From an uncultured Chitinophagaceae bacterium (GTDB taxonomy: Bacteria; Bacteroidota; Bacteroidia; Chitinophagales; Chitinophagaceae): a DNA stretch of 7,114 nt. The translations under genes and the position numbers were made by a program. Positions 1 to 6,079 of this stretch are shown here, in pieces. The stretch's first letter is position 1. Every line of letters starts with the position of its first letter. The stretch is from positions 1 to 7,114 of the forward strand of contig CAILAF010000181.1 of the NCBI GenBank assembly GCA_903832075.1. The letters are read 5' to 3'. The notes beneath the pieces are model-generated. The model was not told the DNA's origin, searched no databases, and saw only the letters and a list, made by a program, of their open reading frames with translations.

Positions 1-177
1 ATGATTCTTACCACTGAGAATGATGATGTGCGCTTAACAAAATTTAAAGATGAATTGAAAGAAATTCCATTGTATGTATTGCCTATCAGACATCAATTTT
101 TATTTAATGAAGGCGAACAATTTAATGCAACTGTAATTTCATTTATCAGAAATTTTAGTTTCAATCCAAACAAATGA
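1..177 (+). CDS. lpxK: Tetraacyldisaccharide 4'-kinase (lipid A 4'-kinase), C-terminal fragment
   Basis: Frame 1 is open from the first base to the TGA at 175-177 and gives 58 residues. The fragment begins MILTTENDDVRL and later reads LPIRHQFLFNEGEQFN. This matches the conserved C-terminal block of LpxK (family motif TTEKDxVR, then a 'P-I-x-x-x-F-L-F' strand and a short final helix). LpxK phosphorylates the 4' position of the tetraacyldisaccharide 1-phosphate precursor of lipid A at the inner face of the cytoplasmic membrane. LpxK proteins are usually about 330-360 residues, so most of the gene lies to the left of the window, and the ATG at position 1 is probably an internal methionine. The family motif has Asn at residue 7 where Lys is usual. 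The stop codon overlaps the rnr start by four bases (ATGA, 174-177), which suggests one operon with translational coupling. The call rests on a short fragment, but the motif is characteristic. Confidence 0.8.
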   Translation: MILTTENDDVRLTKFKDELKEIPLYVLPIRHQFLFNEGEQFNATVISFIRNFSFNPNK

Positions 178-2171
178 GTAAAAAGAAAAAACAAAAACAT
201 ACAACACATAAATCATCTGCTCAACAAGCAATGAAAGGTGTATTAGAAGTAACACGTTCAGGAATTGGTTATGTTGTGTTAGGAGAAAGTGTTGGCGATA
301 TTTTAGTTCGTCCCGGCGATTTTAATACTGCTTTAAACGGCGACACTGTTAGAGTTAAAGTGATAAAAGAAAATTCAATCACCAAAAAAAAAGAAGGGCG
401 AATTACAGAAGTACTGCAAAGAAAACAAACAGAATTTATCGGTCATATTCAACTATCAACAAATTTTGCATTCTTTATTCCGATCTCTGATAAACCAATG
501 CCGGATTTATTTATTCCATTATTCAAATTAAAAGGAGCAAAGAATAAAGACAAAGTAGTAGTAAGATTAGTTCAATGGGAGAAAGGCGATAAAAAACCAA
601 TTGGTGAGGTTGTGAGCATCATGAGTGAAGAAGATATAAATGGCGCTGCAATGAAAGAAATATTAACTGAAGCCGGCTTCCCGCTTACATTTGAGGATAA
701 TGTATTAGAAGATGCAGCAAGGCTTCCTGATATCTTAGATAAAAAAGAAATTAAGAATAGAAGAGATTGCCGAGATATATTAACATTCACTATTGATCCT
801 GCAGATGCAAAAGATTTTGATGATGCAATTTCATTTCGGTATTTAAAAAATGGTTCTTATGAAATTGGTGTTCATATTGCTGATGTAAGTTATTATGTAG
901 AACCTGAATCTGCGTTGGATGAAGAAGCTTATAAGCGTGCAACAAGTGTTTATTTACCGGATAGAGTAAATCCGATGTTACCTGAAAGAATTTCGAATGA
1001 GTTATGTTCATTGCGTCCGCATGAAGATAAATTTACTTTCTCTGCCATTTTTCAAATGAATGATAAAGGCGATGTTCAACAATATTGGTTAGGTAAAACG
1101 GTTATTCATTCCGATCAACGGTTTGCGTACGAAGATGTGCAACAAATTATTGAAACAAAAGAAGGAAAATATGTTGACGAAGTTTTGTTGTTACATAATA
1201 TTGCTCAACGTTTGCGCAAACAACGTTTTAAATCAGGTGCCATCAATTTTTCTTCGCAGGAAGTAAGATTTAAATTAGATGAAAAAGGTAAACCTATTGG
1301 TATTGTTATAAAAGAAAGTAAAGAAGCCAATCAATTAATTGAAGAGTTAATGTTATTGGCCAATAAAACTGTTGCAGAGAATGTTGCAAAAATAAAAATC
1401 AATCAAAAAAATATTCCTTTTCCTTATCGTGTGCATGATCAACCGGATGAAGATAAATTAAAACCATTTATTGAGTTTGCAAAAAAGTATGGTCATAAAT
1501 TTGATATTTCATCTCCTGAAAAAATTGCATTTAGTTTTAATAAAATGTTGTTGGATGTTAAAGGCAAACCTGAACAACATGTATTGGAACAATTAGGTAT
1601 TCGCACGATGGCTAAAGCGGTTTATACAACAGAAAATATTGGTCACTATGGTTTAGCTTTTGAATATTATACACATTTTACTTCGCCTATTCGGCGTTAT
1701 CCCGATGTGTTGGTACATCGTGTGTTACAAAGTGTTTTGACTGATAAAATTATTATTGACAAAAAGATGGAGGAGAAGTGCAGACATTGCAGCGAAAGAG
1801 AAAGAGCTGCTATGCAATGTGAACGTGATGGCAATAAATATAAACAAGTTGAATTTCTTAAAAGCCATGTGGGCGAAGTGTTTGAAGCGGTTGTGAGTGG
1901 TGTTACAAGTTTTGGTTTTTTTGCTGAAACTGTTGAACATAAATGTGAAGGATTAGTAAGTATTGTTAGTTTAAGTGATTATGATGATTTTAGATTAATA
2001 GAAAGTGATTATTGTTTAGTAGGAAGAAGAAGCGGCAGGCAATTCAGGATGGGAGATAAGGTTACTGTTAGATTAGTGGCTGCTAATTTAGATAAACGAC
2101 AATTGGATTTTGAGTGGATATTGAATGCAAAAAAAGAAGAAACTGAAGTTTCTAAAAAGAAAAAGAAATAA
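174..2171 (+). CDS. rnr: Ribonuclease R (RNB-family 3'-5' exoribonuclease)
   Basis: This 665-residue cytoplasmic enzyme degrades structured RNA processively from the 3' end. Visible order: a Lys-rich start (MSKKKKQK); a first OB/cold-shock domain at about residues 20-65 (VRPGDF, ALNGD); a second at about 87-150; the RNB catalytic domain at about 195-520; and an S1 RNA-binding domain at about 565-652 (GEVFEAVVSGVTSFGFF). A second Lys-rich tail ends in KKKKK. The RNB metal site DPADAKDFDD is intact, with Asp208, Asp214, Asp216 and Asp217 matching the four catalytic aspartates of the family. The HFTSPIRRYPD block (501-511) carries the conserved arginines, and EANQLIEELMLLAN (384-397) is also typical. 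It is shorter than many Bacteroidota RNase R proteins (about 700 or more residues), because the N-terminal winged-helix domain seems to be absent. The ATG start at 174 overlaps the lpxK stop. RNase II is the alternative name, but the S1 domain, basic tail and lineage favour RNase R. Confidence 0.95.
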   Translation: MSKKKKQKHTTHKSSAQQAMKGVLEVTRSGIGYVVLGESVGDILVRPGDFNTALNGDTVRVKVIKENSITKKKEGRITEVLQRKQTEFIGHIQLSTNFAFFIPISDKPMPDLFIPLFKLKGAKNKDKVVVRLVQWEKGDKKPIGEVVSIMSEEDINGAAMKEILTEAGFPLTFEDNVLEDAARLPDILDKKEIKNRRDCRDILTFTIDPADAKDFDDAISFRYLKNGSYEIGVHIADVSYYVEPESALDEEAYKRATSVYLPDRVNPMLPERISNELCSLRPHEDKFTFSAIFQMNDKGDVQQYWLGKTVIHSDQRFAYEDVQQIIETKEGKYVDEVLLLHNIAQRLRKQRFKSGAINFSSQEVRFKLDEKGKPIGIVIKESKEANQLIEELMLLANKTVAENVAKIKINQKNIPFPYRVHDQPDEDKLKPFIEFAKKYGHKFDISSPEKIAFSFNKMLLDVKGKPEQHVLEQLGIRTMAKAVYTTENIGHYGLAFEYYTHFTSPIRRYPDVLVHRVLQSVLTDKIIIDKKMEEKCRHCSERERAAMQCERDGNKYKQVEFLKSHVGEVFEAVVSGVTSFGFFAETVEHKCEGLVSIVSLSDYDDFRLIESDYCLVGRRSGRQFRMGDKVTVRLVAANLDKRQLDFEWILNAKKEETEVSKKKKK

Positions 2172-2219
2172 TTTTTCAAACTACATAAATAAATTTTACT
2201 TTCATAAAAAGCTTGTAAT

Positions 2220-2993
2220 ATGAAAAAAATAATTTTCTCAATTTTATTTATTTTAGGGGTTACAATTGTTGATGCACAAAGAATGAGTCCTTCCGATTCA
2301 GCTGCAAAGACAGAAATCTATAGTCCTGTTCCGCCAATAGTAACGCCAGGAAATAATAACAGTGCACCATCCGATGCAATTATATTATTTGATGGAAAGA
2401 ATTTAGATGAGTGGGTTTTAACGAATAATATTTCTAAACCTGCAAATTGGTTTGTTGAAAATGGAATCATTACAGTTAATAAAAAATCAGGTAATATTCA
2501 AACAAAAAGATCATTCACAAATTATCAATTGCATTTAGAATATCGAATCCCTGAAAATATTTCTGGCGAAGGTCAGTTAAGAGGTAACAGCGGATTATTT
2601 TTAGCATCAACAGGTGGTGGTGATTTAGGTTATGAATTACAAATCTTAGACAATTACAATAATAAGACTTATACAAACGGACAAGTTGGTAGTGTGTATA
2701 AACAATTTATTCCTTTGGCAAATGCTTGCAGAAAACCAGGTGAATGGCAAACATTTGATGTGATATGGACAGCGCCAACATTCAATGATGACGGTAGTTT
2801 GAAGACACCAGCTAAACTTACAGCATTGCATAATGGCGTATTAGTTCAAAATGCAGTTGAATTGAAAGGTGAAACAAGATGGATTGGTTTACCATACTAT
2901 AAAAAGCATGGTGCTTGTCCAATAAAATTGCAAGCGCATGGAGATAATAGTGAACCTATTAGTTTTAAAAATATTTGGATCAGAGAATTATGA
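2220..2993 (+). CDS. Secreted DUF1080 / 3-keto-disaccharide hydrolase family protein
   Basis: The 257-residue protein has a clear Sec signal peptide: MKK, a hydrophobic core at about residues 4-17, and a likely signal peptidase I cut after VDA (Ala19/Gln20). There is no lipobox cysteine, so it is probably periplasmic or secreted. A Pro-rich stretch (about 37-50) leads into one DUF1080 domain (PF06439, concanavalin-like beta sandwich) covering about 53-257. Family signatures seen: LFDGKNLDEW (56-65), GNSGLFL (122-128), YELQILDNY (138-146), GQVGSVYKQ (154-162), GEWQTFDVIW (174-183), PIKLQAHGD (234-242) and the terminal SFKNIWIREL. Some family members cleave 3-keto-glycosides made by a partner oxidoreductase. 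No such Gfo/Idh/MocA oxidoreductase is present here, so the substrate is unknown. It starts 48 bp after rnr with no terminator between them, and a strong intrinsic terminator follows. Family assignment is firm; enzymatic activity is inferred. Confidence 0.88.
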   Translation: MKKIIFSILFILGVTIVDAQRMSPSDSAAKTEIYSPVPPIVTPGNNNSAPSDAIILFDGKNLDEWVLTNNISKPANWFVENGIITVNKKSGNIQTKRSFTNYQLHLEYRIPENISGEGQLRGNSGLFLASTGGGDLGYELQILDNYNNKTYTNGQVGSVYKQFIPLANACRKPGEWQTFDVIWTAPTFNDDGSLKTPAKLTALHNGVLVQNAVELKGETRWIGLPYYKKHGACPIKLQAHGDNSEPISFKNIWIREL

Positions 2994-3009
2994 TTAAATA
3001 AATAAGAAT

Positions 3010-3046
3010 AAATAAAAAAAGAGGTTAATTGCCTCTTTTTTTATTT
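3010..3046 (+). terminator. Intrinsic (Rho-independent) terminator after the DUF1080 gene
   Basis: A perfect 15-bp stem (3010-3024 with 3032-3046) closes a 7-nt loop (TTAATTG). The GAGG/CCTC core sits next to the loop and is flanked by an A7 tract on the left arm and a T7 tract on the right arm, with further Ts following. It begins 17 nt after the DUF1080 stop codon. Its A/T symmetry means it could act in both directions, but no minus-strand gene is nearby. It separates the lpxK-rnr-DUF1080 group from the DUF1800-DUF1501 unit. Confidence 0.9.
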
Positions 3047-3054
3047 TTATGAAT

Positions 3055-3071
3055 ATAAGTTTTAAACTTAT
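3055..3071. promoter_or_regulatory. Perfect 17-nt palindrome upstream of the DUF1800 gene (possible operator)
   Basis: ATAAGTTT and AAACTTAT form 8-bp arms around a single central T, 58 nt before the DUF1800 start codon. The size and position would suit a dimeric regulator, but the arms are almost wholly A/T and such palindromes arise by chance in DNA like this. No regulator gene is present in the window. I could not identify a Bacteroidota promoter (TTTG and TAnnTTTG elements) beside it. Confidence 0.3.
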
Positions 3072-3090
3072 TCCATTAATTTCATTCAAA

Positions 3091-3119
3091 CATAAATTAA
3101 ATCATCTATCATAAATTAA
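3091..3119. repeat. 10-nt direct repeat in the DUF1800 leader
   Basis: CATAAATTAA occurs at 3091-3100 and again, identical, at 3110-3119. The copies start 19 nt apart, roughly two helical turns, and the second ends 9 nt before the DUF1800 start codon. The repeat may mark paired protein-binding sites or be low-complexity noise in an AT-rich leader. Confidence 0.4.
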
Positions 3120-3128
3120 TCCAGTCTG

Positions 3129-4748
3129 ATGGAAATTCCTCCAATTAATAGCGGTATCAAAAAATACAGGGGCAAATGGAATAAAACACAAGCCGCTCAT
3201 TTATTAAAACGCACCATGTTTGGTGCTAAGAAAGAAGATGTAGATTATTTTGCAGAAAAATCTCTACGAAAAACAATTAATGAGTTGCTTGATACTAAAG
3301 AATCAGAACCTAATCCGCCGTTGAATAATTATAATGATGATAAATATACTGATCCGGAAATAAAAGCTGGAGAAACTTGGATTAATGCCACCAAACAAAC
3401 AGGAATGGAAATTGGCAAAAGAAAAAATTCTTTAAAAGCTTGGTGGATTGGATTGATGTTAAATCAAAATAAAACATTACAAGAAAAAATGGTTTTGTTT
3501 TGGCATAATCATTTTTCTACTGAAGTAAATCATGTTGATAATCCAACATGGAGTTATTTGCACAATGTATTGTTACGAAAATATGCATTGGGCAATTTTA
3601 AAGAAATGGTAAAAGCAATTACGCTTGACCCAAACATGCTTCGCTATTTAAATGGCAACAATAATGTAAAGAAAGCCCCAGATGAAAATTATGGAAGAGA
3701 ACTACAAGAATTGTTTACTATTGGAAAAGGCCCGGGCTCTCATTATACCGAAGCCGATGTTAAAGCTGCTGCAAGAGTATTAACAGGTTTTAGAATTGAA
3801 AATAAAGTATTGCCAGAAGCGCATGGAATATTTGATGCATCAAGACATGATGATGCTGACAAACAATTTTCTTCCTTTTATAATAACACAATCATTACGG
3901 GACGAAAAGGCAAAGATGGAGAACAAGAATTAGATGACATGTTGAATATGATTTTTGCGCAGGACGAAGCATCAAAATTTATTTGCAGAAAATTATATCG
4001 CTTTTTTGTTTATCATACCATTGATGAGCAAACTGAAAAAAATATCATTCAGCCATTAGCGAAAACTTTTAGAGAAAATAATTATGAAATAAAACCGGTA
4101 TTAAAACAATTATTGCATAGTCGCCATTTTTTTGATGTTGCTAATTATGGTTCTGTCATAAAAAGTCCAATTGATTTTTGTGTTGGATTATGCCGAGAAT
4201 ACAATATTCAATTCCCTGGTAATGATAATTATGTAGATCAATATGCATTTTGGTTAAACATTCAACAAAGTGCTGCATACTTGCAACAGAACATAGGAGA
4301 TCCGCCTAATGTAGCAGGATGGCAAGCATATTATCAGGAACCACAGTTTGATAAAATTTGGATTAATTCTGATACATTACCTAAAAGGAATCAATTTACG
4401 GATAGAATGATTAATAATGGTTTTACTAGAAAAGAAAATAAAAAAATTGTTATTGATGTAATTGCATTTGCAGAACAATTTTCTGATCCATCCAATCCTG
4501 ACCAATTAATTAATGATAGCGTTCAATTATTATACATGATTGGATTGCCTGATAAAGAAAAACAATATTTAAAAGAAGGAATTTTATTATCCGGCTTACA
4601 AGGAACAATGAGTGATCATTATTGGACAGATGCATGGAATAAATTAAAAGAGAAACCTGACGATGTCAGCAATAAAAAGGATGTAACCAATAAATTAAAA
4701 AAGTTGTATAAATATTTAATGAATTTGTCTCATTATCAATTAACATAA
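3129..4748 (+). CDS. DUF1800 family protein
   Basis: The 539-residue protein belongs to DUF1800 (PF08811), a family of unknown biochemical function found widely in Bacteroidota, Planctomycetes and Proteobacteria, usually beside a DUF1501 gene. Signatures in order: AAHLLKRTMFGA near residue 22; FWHNHFST (124-131); MLRYLNGNNN, then DENYGRELQELFTIGKG (from 185); YTEADVKAAARVLTGF; ICRKLYRFFVYH; LLHSRHFFD; KSPIDFCVGLCREY; and DPPNVAGW (391-398). The family's conserved blocks are present from end to end, so the gene looks intact. The protein starts MEIPPINSG with no signal peptide or hydrophobic N-terminus, and a Lys-rich stretch lies near the C-terminus (about 510-530). No better upstream start is evident: the gene follows a terminator and an AT-rich leader. 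It lies 42 bp ahead of the DUF1501 gene, so co-transcription is likely. No catalytic role can be assigned from sequence alone. Confidence 0.92.
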   Translation: MEIPPINSGIKKYRGKWNKTQAAHLLKRTMFGAKKEDVDYFAEKSLRKTINELLDTKESEPNPPLNNYNDDKYTDPEIKAGETWINATKQTGMEIGKRKNSLKAWWIGLMLNQNKTLQEKMVLFWHNHFSTEVNHVDNPTWSYLHNVLLRKYALGNFKEMVKAITLDPNMLRYLNGNNNVKKAPDENYGRELQELFTIGKGPGSHYTEADVKAAARVLTGFRIENKVLPEAHGIFDASRHDDADKQFSSFYNNTIITGRKGKDGEQELDDMLNMIFAQDEASKFICRKLYRFFVYHTIDEQTEKNIIQPLAKTFRENNYEIKPVLKQLLHSRHFFDVANYGSVIKSPIDFCVGLCREYNIQFPGNDNYVDQYAFWLNIQQSAAYLQQNIGDPPNVAGWQAYYQEPQFDKIWINSDTLPKRNQFTDRMINNGFTRKENKKIVIDVIAFAEQFSDPSNPDQLINDSVQLLYMIGLPDKEKQYLKEGILLSGLQGTMSDHYWTDAWNKLKEKPDDVSNKKDVTNKLKKLYKYLMNLSHYQLT

Positions 4749-4787
4749 GTATTGAAGATTTAATATTCAATATTCAATATTACTTAT
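4745..4787 (+). repeat. Tandem AATATTC repeat inside a possible intercistronic hairpin
   Basis: Between the DUF1800 and DUF1501 genes, AATATTC is repeated almost three times (4762-4781). The flanks are complementary: ATAAGTATTGAA (4745-4756, overlapping the DUF1800 stop) can pair with TTCAAT (4773-4778) and ACTTAT (4782-4787), with a 3-nt bulge between those two blocks. No T tract follows, so this is not a convincing terminator. It might modulate translation of the second gene or protect the RNA. The structure is AT-only apart from a few pairs and would be weak. Confidence 0.35.
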
Positions 4788-4790
4788 ACT

Positions 4791-6074
4791 ATGAAACGAA
4801 AAGAGTTTATAAAAAATACGTTACTCGGAATTACATTGCCAACATTTTTAAATGGTATTTCTTTAAAAGCATTGGCAGGATCGCCTTTTATGCATTCATT
4901 AAGCAATTACATGAGTGATGATAAAGTTTTGGTATTAGTACAATTAGCCGGTGGAAATGATGGTTTAAATACAGTAATTCCATTAGATCAATTCAATGCA
5001 TATACCAATGCAAGAACAAATATTGCGCTGCCTGAAAATAAAATATTACGTTTAAATGGTTTTGATAATGTTGCATTGCATCCGGCATTAACCGAGTTAC
5101 AGCAATTGTTTAATAATGGTCATTTGGGAATTGTTCAGGCGGTTAGTTATCCAAAACCAAGTTTTTCACATTTTAGATCAACAGATATTTGGATGACCGG
5201 AAGTGATAGTGATAAAGTATTGAATACAGGATGGGCTGGAAGATTCTTAAATGAAGTTTATCCTCAGTTTCCTGAAAATTATCCGAATGTTATAATGCCC
5301 GATCCGCTTGCAATACAAGTAGGCTCGGTTATATCAAGCACATTCCAAGGTCCGGCATTTACAATGGGTTTAGCTATAAGTAATCCGAATAATTTTTATA
5401 ATTTGATTGAAGAAAAAGAAAAGATAATAAGTAATTCTCGCTGGGGAGAACAATTAAATTATTTGGAAGAGATGAGTTTAAAAACAGATCAATATGCTGA
5501 TGTAATAAAAAAAGCAGCATTAAAAGTTACAAAGCAAAGTGATAAATACCCTGCACAAGGAAAGAACGGATTAGCTGATCAATTAAAGATTGTTGCCAGA
5601 TTAATTGCCGGTGGATTGAAAACAAAAATATATATGGTAAACACCGGAGGTTTTGATACTCATTCAAAACAAACTGATGCAACAGATACAACAATTGGTA
5701 ATCATGCTAACTTATTAAAAAAAGTTAGTGAAGCGATTGGTGTTTTTGTGGATGATTTAAATTATTTACAAGTTGGTGATAAAGTAATGGGAATGACTTT
5801 TTCTGAATTTGGAAGAAGAATAAAAAGTAATGCAAGTGGTGGAACAGATCATGGTGCTGCTGCACCGTTATTTTATTTTGGAAATAAAGTAAAGGGTGGA
5901 GTAGTTGGTACAAATCCAATCATTCCAACCAATGTAACTGTGAATGATAATGTGCCTATGCAAAATGATTTCCGTTCTGTATATTCTTCTATTTTGCAAA
6001 ACTGGTTTGCATTACAGTCTAATGATGTTAAAAATGTATTACAAAATAATTTTGCAACAGTGCCAATTATATAA
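4791..6074 (+). CDS. DUF1501 family exported protein (alkaline phosphatase/sulfatase superfamily)
   Basis: This 427-residue DUF1501 protein (PF07394) is the usual partner of DUF1800. The family is related to the alkaline phosphatase/sulfatase fold; its substrate is unknown. The N-terminus, MKRKEFIKNT followed by a hydrophobic segment (about 11-24) and ALAG at 27-30, resembles a Tat signal, but the usual twin Arg is Arg3-Lys4. Conserved blocks: QLAGGNDGLNTVIP (51-64), the Asp of which fits the superfamily's first metal ligand; LHPAL (96-100); SFSHFRSTDIW (124-134); NTGGFDTHSKQ (284-294); FSEFGRRI (337-344); GGTDHGAAAP (350-359); and DFRSVYSSILQNWF (393-406). The likely ligands are Asp56, Asp289, His291, Asp353 and His354, an inference from motif position. 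The gene appears complete. It ends 5 bp from the stop of the converging saccharopine reductase gene. Expected location is the periplasm or the outer face of a membrane. Confidence 0.92.
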   Translation: MKRKEFIKNTLLGITLPTFLNGISLKALAGSPFMHSLSNYMSDDKVLVLVQLAGGNDGLNTVIPLDQFNAYTNARTNIALPENKILRLNGFDNVALHPALTELQQLFNNGHLGIVQAVSYPKPSFSHFRSTDIWMTGSDSDKVLNTGWAGRFLNEVYPQFPENYPNVIMPDPLAIQVGSVISSTFQGPAFTMGLAISNPNNFYNLIEEKEKIISNSRWGEQLNYLEEMSLKTDQYADVIKKAALKVTKQSDKYPAQGKNGLADQLKIVARLIAGGLKTKIYMVNTGGFDTHSKQTDATDTTIGNHANLLKKVSEAIGVFVDDLNYLQVGDKVMGMTFSEFGRRIKSNASGGTDHGAAAPLFYFGNKVKGGVVGTNPIIPTNVTVNDNVPMQNDFRSVYSSILQNWFALQSNDVKNVLQNNFATVPII

Positions 6075-6079
6075 AACAA

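Noticed and set aside
572..1011. Two minus-strand open frames (572-790 and 790-1011) opposite rnr
   Set aside because: They lie fully inside a strongly supported gene, show low-complexity composition that mirrors the AT-rich coding strand, and match no family I recognise.
1725..1940. Minus-strand open frame opposite the RNase R S1 region
   Set aside because: Phe/Lys/His-rich antisense shadow of rnr with no recognisable domain.
2172..2219. Bacteroidota-type promoter before the DUF1080 gene (TAAATTTT at 2190-2197 resembles TAnnTTTG)
   Set aside because: No TTTG element lies at the expected distance upstream, and near-matches to an AT-rich consensus are common in this sequence.
2646..2831. Minus-strand open frame opposite the DUF1080 gene
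   Set aside because: Antisense shadow; the plus-strand frame carries the conserved family motifs over the same stretch.
5725..6079. Two minus-strand open frames near the end of the DUF1501 gene, one ending beside the saccharopine reductase stop
   Set aside because: They overlap conserved DUF1501 motifs (FSEFGRR, GGTDHG) on the plus strand and have biased, shadow-like composition.
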